Shown here: positions 28,344-37,466 of the stretch, piece after piece
How the letters are laid out: every line of letters begins with the position of its first letter
How positions within the stretch are numbered: position 1 is the first letter of the stretch
Assembly (NCBI GenBank): GCA_937950315.1
Contig: CALFDU010000006.1
Span: 58,143-122,142, forward strand
Origin: an uncultured Saprospiraceae bacterium
GTDB lineage: Bacteria; Bacteroidota; Bacteroidia; Chitinophagales; Saprospiraceae
DNA: 64,000 nt
Direction: 5' to 3'
Notes under the pieces: model-generated
The model's database searches: none
What the model saw: the letters and a program-made list of their open reading frames with translations, nothing else
Told to the model about the DNA's origin: nothing
Position numbers and translations under genes: made by a program

Positions 28344-29124
28344 GACTTAGTTTTATTAAGTAGTGATCTGATTTATTTACTTGTCCCAAGTCTTTAAGAT
28401 TTTTTTCTTCGTATTTCAGAAGGTATTTAAAAAGAGAAGGATGTTTTTCTGAAAATGATTCAAAATATGATGGAAGGAACCCAACTGGTTTGTATTCTTC
28501 CACTTTAAAATCTTGAAAAGCATTGCCGATTTCTTCTACATTGTGATAATAGCAATCAACGGAAGTTCCATCAAGGTTGACTTTTGTAAAACCATTTCTT
28601 CTTTCTTTTCTAGCAGTCCACTGCAGTTTTGCTAGTCTATACCAAGAGTCCAACTGTGTATGTTTTGGCATGATAACAAAAACCATTTTTGCATCCTTTT
28701 TAAGCCAAGACTTCAAAGAGGAAGACAACGTTTTTAGTTCGTCAAAAGACAAGCAATTCAATCCTCCAAAATTTGAAAACACGAGATCAAATTTATTGTT
28801 GGGTTGAAAATCAGAAGCCTTTGTCAGGTCTAATTGTTTTGTTTGTACTTTCTTTTCAAGTCCAGCTATTACAACTTTTTTATTGCTTTCTTCAAGCATC
28901 TTGGTGGATATATCTGTGGCTAAAACTTTGTGTCCTTGACCTCCGATCCAGATGGCATCTTCCCCAGTTCCGCAATTAAGTTCAAGTACGTTTAGTTGCT
29001 GATTGGTTTTTGTAAAGTGGTTGCTCAGGTATTGCCATACATGATCTCTTTGCATACGACCAATATTGCTATTGGTAAACTCGTTGTCGTACGAACTTGC
29101 CGCTTGATCAAAACTAGCGTCCAT
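28333..29124 (-). CDS. Class I SAM-dependent methyltransferase
   Basis: The 263-residue protein begins FDQAASSYDNEF, a frequent opening for Methyltransf_11/25 enzymes. Motif I is VLELNCGTGED at 45-55, the strand-2 acidic residue is in LATDIS, and FDLVFSNFGGLNCL is motif IV. It lies between two radical SAM genes: one base after the stop of the first and overlapping the second by 11 bases, so the three proteins are almost certainly made together. The substrate is unknown. Confidence 0.83.
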   Translation of the reverse strand: MDASFDQAASSYDNEFTNSNIGRMQRDHVWQYLSNHFTKTNQQLNVLELNCGTGEDAIWIGGQGHKVLATDISTKMLEESNKKVVIAGLEKKVQTKQLDLTKASDFQPNNKFDLVFSNFGGLNCLSFDELKTLSSSLKSWLKKDAKMVFVIMPKHTQLDSWYRLAKLQWTARKERRNGFTKVNLDGTSVDCYYHNVEEIGNAFQDFKVEEYKPVGFLPSYFESFSEKHPSLFKYLLKYEEKNLKDLGQVNKSDHYLIKLSHVA

Positions 29125-29125
29125 A

Positions 29126-30580
29126 TTAATTACTTTGTAGTTTAAGTAATAATACGTTCAGCACTGCTTGAGGAACGTGATAGATACCTCTAAGTAAATC
29201 CATGAATCCGTTCTTCCCAGAAGAGAAAGTGACCATCGATTTTAATGCAAGCCAGGATTTTTTTATTCTATATCGATTGTGGACATAGCGATGTAAGGTT
29301 TTATAAAAAGCAGGCTTGTATGTATTTTCAAACATTAAGTCCAAGTCATCACTATCGGTCCAATTGGCTTTTGAAACCAAGTCGAATTTTACTTTATCAT
29401 AGAATTTGGTTCCTGGTAGTGGGTATGAAACAGAAATGCCAATATCATCAGGCATCAAGTCTAAAACCATTTTAATGGTTTGCTTGATGTCTTTCCATTT
29501 TTCACCTAGGTATCCAAATTGCAAGAAGAATGCAACGCGTGCACCCTCTTTTTTAAGGATTTTACATGCTTCATAAATTTGAGAAACATCTGTGCCTTTG
29601 TCCATCGCATCTAAGATTCTTTGCGAACCACTTTCAGCACCTACCCATATCATATCGGCTCCAGATTCAACAAGATCTTTGATTTGATCTTCCTTGAGCA
29701 TAAGATCTACCCTTGATTGTATTTTATATTGGAATGATAGATTTTTTTCTTGAACTAGTTCATTAAATCTTTTCACCCAATTTGGCTTTAAGCCAAATAT
29801 ATCATCGCACATCCAGAAATATTCTGCGCCATGTGTATCAATTAAATAGCTTATTTCTTCAACTACATTTTCTGGACTTCTTGAATTGTATCTATTACCG
29901 TATATAGGTTTTGCACACCAATTACACTTGTATGGGCAACCTCTTGTTGTTGCTAGATTCAAACTAAAGTAACCATGATTGTCCATCCAAATTTTCTTGT
30001 ACGATTGGATGTCTGCAAGATCCCAAGCTGGTCTATTTAATTCATCTAAATCTCTAAGAACCGGTCTGTTGCCATTTTTGGAAATACCTGATGCGTCTTT
30101 TAGACTGATACCCAAAATGTCATTGGTAGATTTTCCTTCTTCAAGGCTCTGAAGTAATTCCAATAATGTAATTTCTCCTTCTCCGTGAATAACATAATCA
30201 ACACCAGCTTCATGATATTCCATGAAGTGATCTGTTGAATCAGAACTATTGATCACGACTGTACAACCTAATTTTTTAGCTTCTTTGATCATGCGATATG
30301 TTTCGTCACGCATGTTGGTAAGACACATCTTGGTTAGGTAGTTGAAGCCATCGTCATAAATCACGAGATAGGAGATTTCATTTTCTTTGATGGCATCGAT
30401 GACATGTGTAGCATTTTCTTTTAGATTATTATCTCTAAAATGAATGTCAAAACCATTGCTTCTTAAATGTGAAGCAGCATACAATGTACCGAGGGGAGGG
30501 TACGGCTGTGCTATTTTCCATTGTTTTGGATCCAACGGATAATAATAAGCGTTACATATAAGTACTTTAGTTGTTTTCAC
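29126..30580 (-). CDS. B12-binding-domain radical SAM protein
   Basis: The 484-residue protein is a paralogue of the one at 26934-28343. N-terminal cobalamin-type domain (AQPYPPLGTLYAASHLR; GVDYVIHGEGEITLLEL), cysteines C215, C219 and C222 in TRGCPYKCNWCAKPIYG, and WVGAESGSQRILDAMDKG. The C-terminal 90 residues are helical and end in a hydrophobic stretch (VPQAVLNVLLL), which might touch the membrane. The GTG start at 30580 lies inside the end of the nucleotidyltransferase gene (14-base overlap). Specific substrate unknown. Confidence 0.84.
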   Translation of the reverse strand: MKTTKVLICNAYYYPLDPKQWKIAQPYPPLGTLYAASHLRSNGFDIHFRDNNLKENATHVIDAIKENEISYLVIYDDGFNYLTKMCLTNMRDETYRMIKEAKKLGCTVVINSSDSTDHFMEYHEAGVDYVIHGEGEITLLELLQSLEEGKSTNDILGISLKDASGISKNGNRPVLRDLDELNRPAWDLADIQSYKKIWMDNHGYFSLNLATTRGCPYKCNWCAKPIYGNRYNSRSPENVVEEISYLIDTHGAEYFWMCDDIFGLKPNWVKRFNELVQEKNLSFQYKIQSRVDLMLKEDQIKDLVESGADMIWVGAESGSQRILDAMDKGTDVSQIYEACKILKKEGARVAFFLQFGYLGEKWKDIKQTIKMVLDLMPDDIGISVSYPLPGTKFYDKVKFDLVSKANWTDSDDLDLMFENTYKPAFYKTLHRYVHNRYRIKKSWLALKSMVTFSSGKNGFMDLLRGIYHVPQAVLNVLLLKLQSN

Positions 30581-31481
30581 TTATAGGTATATTAATACGT
30601 GATTCAAAGTTTTCTATTTTTTCAGCATAAAGAGCTAGAATTTTGCTTTGGTGATTTGAGTTGTGCACTTTGGCTTGATTCTCATCACTTCTGAACATCA
30701 GTTCAAATTCTTCTTTACTTAGACCTTTTGAAAATTTCTTTTTATTTGATTCATAAACTCTTTTCATTACTCTCTTTTCGAGTTTATCACCTAGTGTTCC
30801 ATTTAGCGTTGAACTTATTAGTCTTGACCAAAGTGGTTTAGAAATTTTAGTTGTTGTATCGGTAGATGGATAAGTACAATTTTTACAATACTCTTTGATC
30901 CAAGGGTTGGCCTTTAGAAGGTCACTATGCCATTCTTGTCCACTGACAGGTTTCAATGATGTTAATTCGATGGCAGTGAATATATTTTTTTCATGAATGC
31001 GGAGGTCTGAAACAGAGATAAAGTAATTTATACAGAAATCTTCTTTTCTGTTTAATAGAAACAATCTCTTAAATAGAACAAGAAATAATTTTGCTACCCA
31101 GAGTCTATTTTTTTCAGTTATTACAAAGAAGTCTAAATCACTATCTGGGTGCATGACATCTTTACTAATACTACCAGAAAGATTTACACTTAGTACAAAT
31201 GGAAATTTTTGGATTCGTTTTGCAATCTTGATGGCTTTGGGCATGCTGCTTTTAGCAAGTTGATTGCTTTTAAGCCTTTCGTCTATTGTAGATTGGTTAT
31301 TGTGAAGCGAGTAGAAATCTCCAAATGAAAAAATTTTCCCTTCCTCCAGAAGATTTGATAAACCTATTTCTATATCCGATTCGCTACAATTTAATGAGAT
31401 ATATTTCCGAATTTCCACTTTTGTGAGTGGATATTTAAAAATATCGAAATAGAGAAGTGTATTTATAATCTCCTTATTCAT
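30567..31481 (-). CDS. Nucleotidyltransferase-fold protein
   Basis: The 304-residue protein has a winged-helix-like N-terminal part (1-65) and then a nucleotidyltransferase core: the GSIS motif at 103-106 followed by D115-x-D117 in HPDSDLDFFVI. This is the metal-binding pattern of the polymerase-beta/MNT superfamily. The third catalytic carboxylate is not obvious. Similar stand-alone proteins are annotated in polysaccharide clusters without proven function. First gene of the operon 31481-26934; it could transfer a nucleotide to a small molecule or be regulatory. Confidence 0.65.
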   Translation of the reverse strand: MNKEIINTLLYFDIFKYPLTKVEIRKYISLNCSESDIEIGLSNLLEEGKIFSFGDFYSLHNNQSTIDERLKSNQLAKSSMPKAIKIAKRIQKFPFVLSVNLSGSISKDVMHPDSDLDFFVITEKNRLWVAKLFLVLFKRLFLLNRKEDFCINYFISVSDLRIHEKNIFTAIELTSLKPVSGQEWHSDLLKANPWIKEYCKNCTYPSTDTTTKISKPLWSRLISSTLNGTLGDKLEKRVMKRVYESNKKKFSKGLSKEEFELMFRSDENQAKVHNSNHQSKILALYAEKIENFESRINIPISENN

Positions 31482-31654
31482 TGAGATTTTGATTTGATGT
31501 TTTGTTTTTAACTAAATAAGGAAGTAAAACTGGCGGCTATACGAAGATACTTTACTCAAAGGAGCTTAATGATGTATTTTGGCTAAAATATTTGTTGATT
31601 TAGTGTGTAAGACAAAGGTTGAGGAAATAGGAGGGTGATTGTAAAAGAAACCCT

Positions 31655-31742
31655 AGCCTACACCTAGACTCATGAATGCGAATAAAAAAAGTCCTTTCGA
31701 CGATGTCGAAAGGACTTCTATGGTTGAGGTCGCGGGCGGATT
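31655..31742. repeat. Partial copy of the tRNA-Cys 3' end plus terminator (copy A)
   Basis: These 88 bases match 31838-31925 without gaps and with about nine mismatches. The copy contains the last 15 bases of the tRNA-Cys gene (complement) and its terminator, then diverges exactly inside the T-arm. Spacing between copies is 183 bases. Confidence 0.85.
31691..31715 (-). terminator. Terminator, duplicate copy
   Basis: GTCCTTTCGAC (31691-31701) pairs perfectly with GTCGAAAGGAC (31705-31715); on the minus strand T7 follows. It is the duplicate of the tRNA-Cys terminator. Confidence 0.75.
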
Positions 31743-31837
31743 GGCTTTGCCGATACTCAAATGCTAAAGTTGGTAGACAACCACCGAAGTCCTATTTGCT
31801 AACGCAAACACTTTTTTTACTCTTTTTCACTCATTCA

Positions 31838-31925
31838 AGCCTACGGCTAGACTCGTAAAAACGCATAAAAAAAGTCCTTCCGACAATGTCGAAAGGACTT
31901 CTATGGTTGAGGTCGCGGGCGGATT
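31838..31925. repeat. Repeat copy B, containing the authentic tRNA-Cys 3' end
   Basis: Direct repeat partner of 31655-31742. This copy runs on into the complete tRNA gene. Confidence 0.85.
31874..31898 (-). terminator. Terminator of tRNA-Cys
   Basis: GTCCTTCCGAC (31874-31884) pairs with GTCGAAAGGAC (31888-31898); the single mismatch becomes a G-U pair in the minus-strand RNA. T7 follows on the minus strand, 12 bases past the tRNA 3' end. Confidence 0.8.
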
Positions 31926-31980
31926 CGAACCGCCGTACAAGGTTTTGCAGACCTCTGCCTAGCCGCTCGGCCACGCGACC
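31910..31980 (-). tRNA. tRNA-Cys (anticodon GCA)
   Basis: On the minus strand a complete cloverleaf folds: acceptor GGTCGCG/CGCGACC, D-arm with GGCCGAGCGGCTAGGC, anticodon stem GAGGT/ACCTT enclosing CTGCAAA with anticodon GCA, a short variable loop, and T-arm GGCGGTTCGAATCCGCC. The discriminator base is U, the main identity element for cysteine. CCA is not encoded. A second, partial copy of the 3' end lies downstream. Confidence 0.97.
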
Positions 31981-31995
31981 CTATGTCTGCGGGTG

Positions 31996-32003
31996 CAAAT
32001 ATA
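31996..32003 (-). promoter_or_regulatory. Candidate -7 element of tRNA-Cys
   Basis: On the minus strand TATATTTG matches TAnnTTTG, 15 bases before the tRNA 5' end. A TTG lies upstream at a 15-base spacing, shorter than usual. Confidence 0.45.
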
Positions 32004-32091
32004 CATTATTTTAAATCTCAATATATATGTTTTCAATAAAGTATATTGTACTGTTTATTATTTATCAAATTTGAGACCAAACACACTTAAA

Positions 32092-33393
32092 ATGAGGACT
32101 TTTTGCTCAATTATTTTATTTATTTTTTCAAACTGCCTAGTATTTTCCCAATCTGGTGATGAATTTTTGAGTCTTTTGAAGAAAAAATTGCCTTCTGATA
32201 CTAAAATCGAGGCGAGAGAATCAGGTGCGCACTTCAATAAGGAGTACACTTTGTTTATTACTCAGCCTATTGATCACAACAATCCTGGGATGGGGACCTT
32301 TCAGCAAAGAGTGTTTTTGTCTCATCATAATAGGAAATCGCCGACCTTGTTTGTTACAGAAGGATATGCGGCTCGACCAAGAAACTATGAACTATCTGAA
32401 ATCCTTCGTTCAAATCAAATCATTGTTGAATATCGATACAATGGAGAGTCTGTTCCTGACAAATTGGATTATACCTACTTGACCAATGACCAAGCGATGG
32501 AAGATCTGCATCACATCAGAACAATATTTAAGAAAGTATATAAAAAGAAGTGGATCAGTACGGGGATTAGTAAAGGAGGTACTACTTGTCTGATATATAA
32601 AAGTAAGTATCCGAAAGACGTAGATGCAGCTGTCTCTTACGTCGGGCCATTACCAAAAGCTCGAGAAGATGTACGGATGGATGAAATGATTTTGGAAAAA
32701 TTGAATGAAAGTGAATGCGGAAAGCAATTGATTGCATTACAAAAATTTGCGCTCCAGCATGATGATGAAATAATACCAAAAATTGATTCACTGGCTAAAG
32801 CCGATAAGATAACCTTCAATAGAGTAGGGACAGCCAAGGCCATGGAATATGCGATACTCGAGTTGACCTTTTCATTTTTTCAAATGGGATATGAATGCAA
32901 TGAAGTTCCAAACGACTTGAACGTGGAATCAGTATTTGCATACTTAAAGAAGATTGTTGGCTTTGATTTTTATTGCGATCAAGTGATTTCATACTTTGAA
33001 CCAGCATTCTACCAGTTCATGACAGAGAATGGCTATTACGGATTCATCAACGAACCATATGCGGACTACATCGATGATCTTACTCAATTTGATAATTCCA
33101 TATTTGCTCCGCAAGGAATTCCATTGGAATTCAACAAAGAATATATGACTAAGGTGCGTGTTTTTCTACACCACTTTGGAGACGAAGTAATATATATACA
33201 TGGAGCCAATGATCCTTGGGCGGCTTGTAGATTTGTGCCACCAGCGGAAAGAGATGCCGTTTACATAGAGAAAGAAGGAGGTAATCATAGCACAAGAATC
33301 AAAGGATTAAGTGGTGAAGAACAGCAAGAAATTTATGATGCGCTTAAGCGTTGGTTGAAGGTGAAAATCTATCCTCTGGCGTTAAAATCATAG
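32092..33393 (+). CDS. Secreted S37-family (PS-10 type) aminopeptidase-like protein
   Basis: The 433-residue protein has a signal peptide (1-20, ending VFSQ), so it is exported. The alpha/beta-hydrolase pattern of peptidase family S37 is visible: YTLFITQPIDHNNP.MGTFQQRVFLSHHN, VEYRYNGES, the nucleophile S160 in GISKGGTT, an acid in HGANDPWAACRF and the catalytic histidine in EGGNHSTRI. Family members remove tripeptides or proline-containing peptides from N-termini. The ATG at 32092 gives the signal peptide; earlier in-frame codons do not. Followed by the permease gene after 50 bases. Confidence 0.8.
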   Translation: MRTFCSIILFIFSNCLVFSQSGDEFLSLLKKKLPSDTKIEARESGAHFNKEYTLFITQPIDHNNPGMGTFQQRVFLSHHNRKSPTLFVTEGYAARPRNYELSEILRSNQIIVEYRYNGESVPDKLDYTYLTNDQAMEDLHHIRTIFKKVYKKKWISTGISKGGTTCLIYKSKYPKDVDAAVSYVGPLPKAREDVRMDEMILEKLNESECGKQLIALQKFALQHDDEIIPKIDSLAKADKITFNRVGTAKAMEYAILELTFSFFQMGYECNEVPNDLNVESVFAYLKKIVGFDFYCDQVISYFEPAFYQFMTENGYYGFINEPYADYIDDLTQFDNSIFAPQGIPLEFNKEYMTKVRVFLHHFGDEVIYIHGANDPWAACRFVPPAERDAVYIEKEGGNHSTRIKGLSGEEQQEIYDALKRWLKVKIYPLALKS

Positions 33394-33443
33394 CTTTTAT
33401 CTAAGTAATTATTGAAAGCAAACCTAAAGGACTAAATTGAAGC

Positions 33444-34685
33444 ATGAATTTTATCGAAAATATCATGCTGGCTTTTGAATCTATCAGGACAAATATCTTG
33501 AGGTCTCTACTTACCATTATGATTATAGCTATTGGAATTACATGCTTGGTTGGTATTCTAACAGCAACGGATACAATTTTATTCTCACTGAGTGATAGTT
33601 TTAATCGTGTGGGTGCCAATTCGTTTACAATCCAACCCTCAAGAGAAACAATCAAAACCAATACTGGGGGTGAAATGACCAAGCGGGCTGATCCAATCAT
33701 ATTTGAACAAGCCATGAAGTTTAAAGAAAAATTTTCATTTTCTGGAGCCTTGACATCGATCAGTACTTATTGCACAGGAAGTGCTGAGATTAAGTTTGGT
33801 AATGAAAAAACAAATCCCACTGTTAGAGTATATGGAATTGATGAGAACTACCTTGATGCATCAGCCTATGAGGTAAGCTTAGGCAGAAATTTTACGATTA
33901 ACGAAGTAATGAGTGGTGATCACAAAGTGGTCATTGGAAATGATATTGTCGATCTTTTATTTAATGAGCGACCAAGTGCTGCCCTAGGAAAAACAATCCA
34001 AATAGGCGCTACCAGATACAAAGTAATCGGGGTGTTATCGGAGAAAGGATCTGCGGTAAATAATGGTGCAGATCGCCGGGTTTTTATTCCGCTCATGAAT
34101 GCCAAACAGTATTATGGATTTCCAGATAAGCGATATGGAATTATGGCAGTGGTCCAAAATACAACACAACTTGATAAAGCCATTTCTTCGGCCATCGGGA
34201 CAATGCGTAATGTACGAAAGTTAAAAGTCGCACAGGACAATGATTTTGAAATTAGGAAGAGTGATGGAATCTTGGAACGGTTAAAAGAAATGACCACGCA
34301 GTTGCGATTGGCAACCTTTGCCATTGTTTTGATTACTTTGATTGGTGCAGCAATTGGCTTGATGAATATCATGCTAGTTTCAGTTACTGAACGTACTCGT
34401 GAAATTGGTCTTCGCAAAGCAATCGGTGCTACCAGTGCGAATGTGCTTACACAGTTTTTGATGGAAGCAGTTGTGATTACATTGATTGGTGGAGTGGTGG
34501 GAGTAATCCTGGGCTTGGCATTGGGTCTTGGAATTTCTTATGCGTTGGATGCTAATTTTGTGGTTCCTATTCAATGGATGATTTTAGCCTTTGTTGTATG
34601 CGGAATTACTGGGGTGGTTTCTGGATTTTATCCTGCTTTAAAAGCAGCAAGACTTGATCCGATTGAGTCTCTTCGTTATGAATAG
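33444..34685 (+). CDS. MacB/FtsX-type ABC transporter permease
   Basis: The 413-residue protein has the MacB layout: one N-terminal membrane helix (about 18-40, SLLTIMIIAIGITCLVGIL), a MacB_PCD periplasmic domain (45-240), and three C-terminal helices (285-400) with the FtsX motif VTERTREIGLRKAIGAT and the end FYPALKAARLDPIESLRYE. Such proteins pair with a cytoplasmic ATPase and often do mechanotransmission or efflux of peptides or lipids instead of classical transport. No ATPase gene lies next to it, so its partner is elsewhere. Confidence 0.88.
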   Translation: MNFIENIMLAFESIRTNILRSLLTIMIIAIGITCLVGILTATDTILFSLSDSFNRVGANSFTIQPSRETIKTNTGGEMTKRADPIIFEQAMKFKEKFSFSGALTSISTYCTGSAEIKFGNEKTNPTVRVYGIDENYLDASAYEVSLGRNFTINEVMSGDHKVVIGNDIVDLLFNERPSAALGKTIQIGATRYKVIGVLSEKGSAVNNGADRRVFIPLMNAKQYYGFPDKRYGIMAVVQNTTQLDKAISSAIGTMRNVRKLKVAQDNDFEIRKSDGILERLKEMTTQLRLATFAIVLITLIGAAIGLMNIMLVSVTERTREIGLRKAIGATSANVLTQFLMEAVVITLIGGVVGVILGLALGLGISYALDANFVVPIQWMILAFVVCGITGVVSGFYPALKAARLDPIESLRYE

Positions 34686-34710
34686 CGAAGTATAAACATT
34701 TGCTTAAAGC

Positions 34711-34790
34711 GGGGTGAAAAAAGTAAAACTTAAATCACCCCTGCTACTATCATAGATTCTTGAAATATTAGGTTGTATTGGTTTCAAGAA
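34711..34790. terminator. Two hairpins between convergent genes
   Basis: GGGGTGA (34711-34717) pairs with TCACCCC (34735-34741), and TTCTTGAAA (34757-34765) with TTTCAAGAA (34782-34790). Neither has a long T-run, so terminator function for the permease (plus) and the T9SS cargo gene (minus) is only probable. Confidence 0.4.
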
Positions 34791-34802
34791 GTATAATCTA
34801 CA

Positions 34803-37220
34803 TTATCTCAACAAAAGCACATTACTGTAAATACCATCATTGGTAAATAGTGACACCAAATAGATACCTTGTTCTTTGTTGTCAAATTGTATCTGGAAGT
34901 TTTGTAAACCTTCGTAGGCTGTGTTGTTCAACTGTTTTACAATCGTACCTTTCGTATCGTATACTGTGATAACTGCCTCGGTTTTTTCTGTAAAAAAATG
35001 TGTAAACTGTACCGTACCGGTCGATGGGTTAGGGTACAAGTGAAGTTTGTTTTGATGAAGGTCTGGGTTTATATTTAGTGCCGAACTTTCAATGTTTTTG
35101 AAGACTATGTTTTTAATGGAAAAGTCAAAATTACCTTGATCATTATTCGCTTTCTTGAAAGCGATGTAAATGGTCGTAATCTTACTCGCATCCAAAGGCT
35201 CACCAAGGGCATTGCTAAATAATGCAAACGGTATATCTACCGAACTTTCTGCTTCTGTTTTTAAAGTGTGACTAAAGTTCAGATTTGGAACTGTATTTCC
35301 ATCTGTCAATAGGGTAACTTCATATACGCCCTCACGCTCGGAGTCAAATGACATCGTATTATAATCAGATAGATCCATTGCCAATCCTCCAGGGACTAAT
35401 TGTTTGAAAATTGAGATATAATCATCGGTCAATCCACTGACAGAAATACCTCTTTCAACAAGATATTCTTCGTCGTTTTCGATTCGTTCTTCAGCAATGA
35501 TTTCCATTTTATCAACATCGGTAACAACATCATCGTATTCAAGTCCCCACGAACCATCCGCTAAATAGATTAAGTCTTTTTGGTTTTCTTCACTTTTTAA
35601 ACTGATTTCACCATCAAAGATATTTCCGAAAGGGAGATCCAATTTCAAAGATGTTTGCCCAGGTATGATTTCAATTTCTTGATAAAAAGGAAATTTTTGA
35701 CCTTCAACTTCTTTGCTAGTGAAATTACCAGAGACTTCTAGAGTTGTTGTTTCAGAAAGTAGGTTGTTTAATTCGAGATAGAATGCGCCCATCTTATAGT
35801 GTGCACGTCTTGCAAAAAGTTTTGGAATACGTGGTGAATTAGGAGCAGCTTGCAAGCTATATCCATTTTCAGTTACAACACTTTTTATGATGTGTTTGAC
35901 TGCTGCAATGCTTTTTGCTTTTGAGTTTGTCCATACTTGATAGTTCAAAAAGTTAGGACTGCTTGGGTATTCATCGACAACCCAGTTACTTGCCATTGTA
36001 AAATCTCCAAAATCTTTATAAGCCAAAGAAAAAGAAATTGCATGTTCAATCATGTTGTCAGGACGACGGATGGTACTCATGATGGTTTCGTGACCATCAA
36101 TGTTTACAGTTTCTACTGAAAGTAATTCAGATCCTTTTACTCTATCACAGATAACTTTGGTATGATCGTATACCTCCTCAGAAGTTTTGCTTCCAAAAAC
36201 TGATGCAAAACGATTTCCATTGATATAGTAATCGCCCGCCCAAATGGTTTCTGCAGCAGTAATTTCAATCAAGTCGCTTGGCGAAGCCTCAATAAGTTCA
36301 TCACCAACCAAGATATGTTTTGGGGCAAAATCAGAAATAATTGTGTTGTCTATTTTTAATATTGGACCTGAATTTATGCCTAATGCACGCTTGAAATTTC
36401 TCAAGGCAATTTTACTTGATAAACCACCATGACTTTCTAATCCGCCATTAAATCCTGAACTCACTATATTGTTTCCTCCTCTAATAATCTTAGCATCTGA
36501 CATTACGTTTGTTCCTAGATTTTGGTTGGAACTTACATTGGGAGAACTAGAGAAGGCTTGGATTTGATCTTGGGAGAGGAAATAGTAGTCATAGGTTCCA
36601 TCATCATTATCTACATTGATAAAATCAAAACCATTATGATTCAATTGATCAGGATCAATCAGATATGTAGCATTGTCTATGAAAACTTCATATTGAAGAT
36701 ATTCTGTGCTATTGTTATTCTGTACACTGAATCCAAAAGAGTATTGAGCTTCATTGAAGTAATTAAATTCCAAATTTTCAGCCAATGCATCGTAATCAAA
36801 CGAACAAGTTATACTTGTATTGGCAGAATAGTCATTGGTTGTATTTGGGGGTACGCCATTGTACACAAAACTTAAATATTGATAACTGTCGATTGGTTGA
36901 TCTGGAGTTATGGTGTGATTAAAGCTTCCATCTGAATTAGATGTTGTCTCAATCGTAAGTTGGATTCCATTGGGAGAACTAAATTGTGTTTCATCTAGCT
37001 GATAGTTAGCGTCAAATATTTCGACATACCATGTAGATTCTTCAAGTCTTGTATTACTGATGCCTAATGCATAATAAAACTGGTTTACATTATAGTTTAA
37101 TGTAACATGGTTACATGCGGTTTGTGCTTTAACGGATTGACTGAATCCGATGACAATAAGACCGAGAACAATCTTACTTGTAATTAGCATAAGGGCTTTT
37201 GGAGTTAATTTCGATATCAT
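34803..37220 (-). CDS. T9SS-secreted protein of unknown function
   Basis: The 805-residue protein has an extended signal peptide (about 1-33, ending VKAQ) and a C-terminal type IX sorting domain of about 75 residues (LHLYPNPSTGTVQF ... YDTKGTIVKQL ... EQGIYLVSLFTNDG), which directs export across the outer membrane. The middle shows beta-rich segments: two similar N-terminal repeats (NVNQFYYALGISN and FNEAQYSFGFSVQN, about 110 residues apart) and a module near 640-720 resembling a carbohydrate-binding jelly roll (GVYEVTLLTDG ... ITTIYIAFKKAN). No catalytic motif was recognised. Confidence 0.82.
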   Translation of the reverse strand: MISKLTPKALMLITSKIVLGLIVIGFSQSVKAQTACNHVTLNYNVNQFYYALGISNTRLEESTWYVEIFDANYQLDETQFSSPNGIQLTIETTSNSDGSFNHTITPDQPIDSYQYLSFVYNGVPPNTTNDYSANTSITCSFDYDALAENLEFNYFNEAQYSFGFSVQNNNSTEYLQYEVFIDNATYLIDPDQLNHNGFDFINVDNDDGTYDYYFLSQDQIQAFSSSPNVSSNQNLGTNVMSDAKIIRGGNNIVSSGFNGGLESHGGLSSKIALRNFKRALGINSGPILKIDNTIISDFAPKHILVGDELIEASPSDLIEITAAETIWAGDYYINGNRFASVFGSKTSEEVYDHTKVICDRVKGSELLSVETVNIDGHETIMSTIRRPDNMIEHAISFSLAYKDFGDFTMASNWVVDEYPSSPNFLNYQVWTNSKAKSIAAVKHIIKSVVTENGYSLQAAPNSPRIPKLFARRAHYKMGAFYLELNNLLSETTTLEVSGNFTSKEVEGQKFPFYQEIEIIPGQTSLKLDLPFGNIFDGEISLKSEENQKDLIYLADGSWGLEYDDVVTDVDKMEIIAEERIENDEEYLVERGISVSGLTDDYISIFKQLVPGGLAMDLSDYNTMSFDSEREGVYEVTLLTDGNTVPNLNFSHTLKTEAESSVDIPFALFSNALGEPLDASKITTIYIAFKKANNDQGNFDFSIKNIVFKNIESSALNINPDLHQNKLHLYPNPSTGTVQFTHFFTEKTEAVITVYDTKGTIVKQLNNTAYEGLQNFQIQFDNKEQGIYLVSLFTNDGIYSNVLLLR

Positions 37221-37380
37221 ACGTTTACGATTTGTTAATTAAATTAAGACAAATAGTATTCCGTACGTGCCAACTACATTGCTCTTGAAGAAAATGGTTT
37301 TATTTTTTTTATGTGAATGCAAAATTTAGGACACAAATTGTGGGGTAAGGTGTAAAATTGTTACGGAATGAGATATCCTG

Positions 37381-37438
37381 AAACCCCCGAAAAATGTAGA
37401 GGTTTTGTTGTTTTTTGTAGAGAGAGGGGTTTTTTTTA
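37381..37438 (+). other. Inverted repeat with T8 on the plus strand
   Basis: AAACCCC (37381-37387) pairs with GGGGTTT (37426-37432), followed by more T. It points rightward, but no plus-strand gene ends upstream: the region lies between two minus-strand genes. Confidence 0.3.
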
Positions 37439-37466
37439 GGGGTACTCTAAAACAATGCCAACTTAT

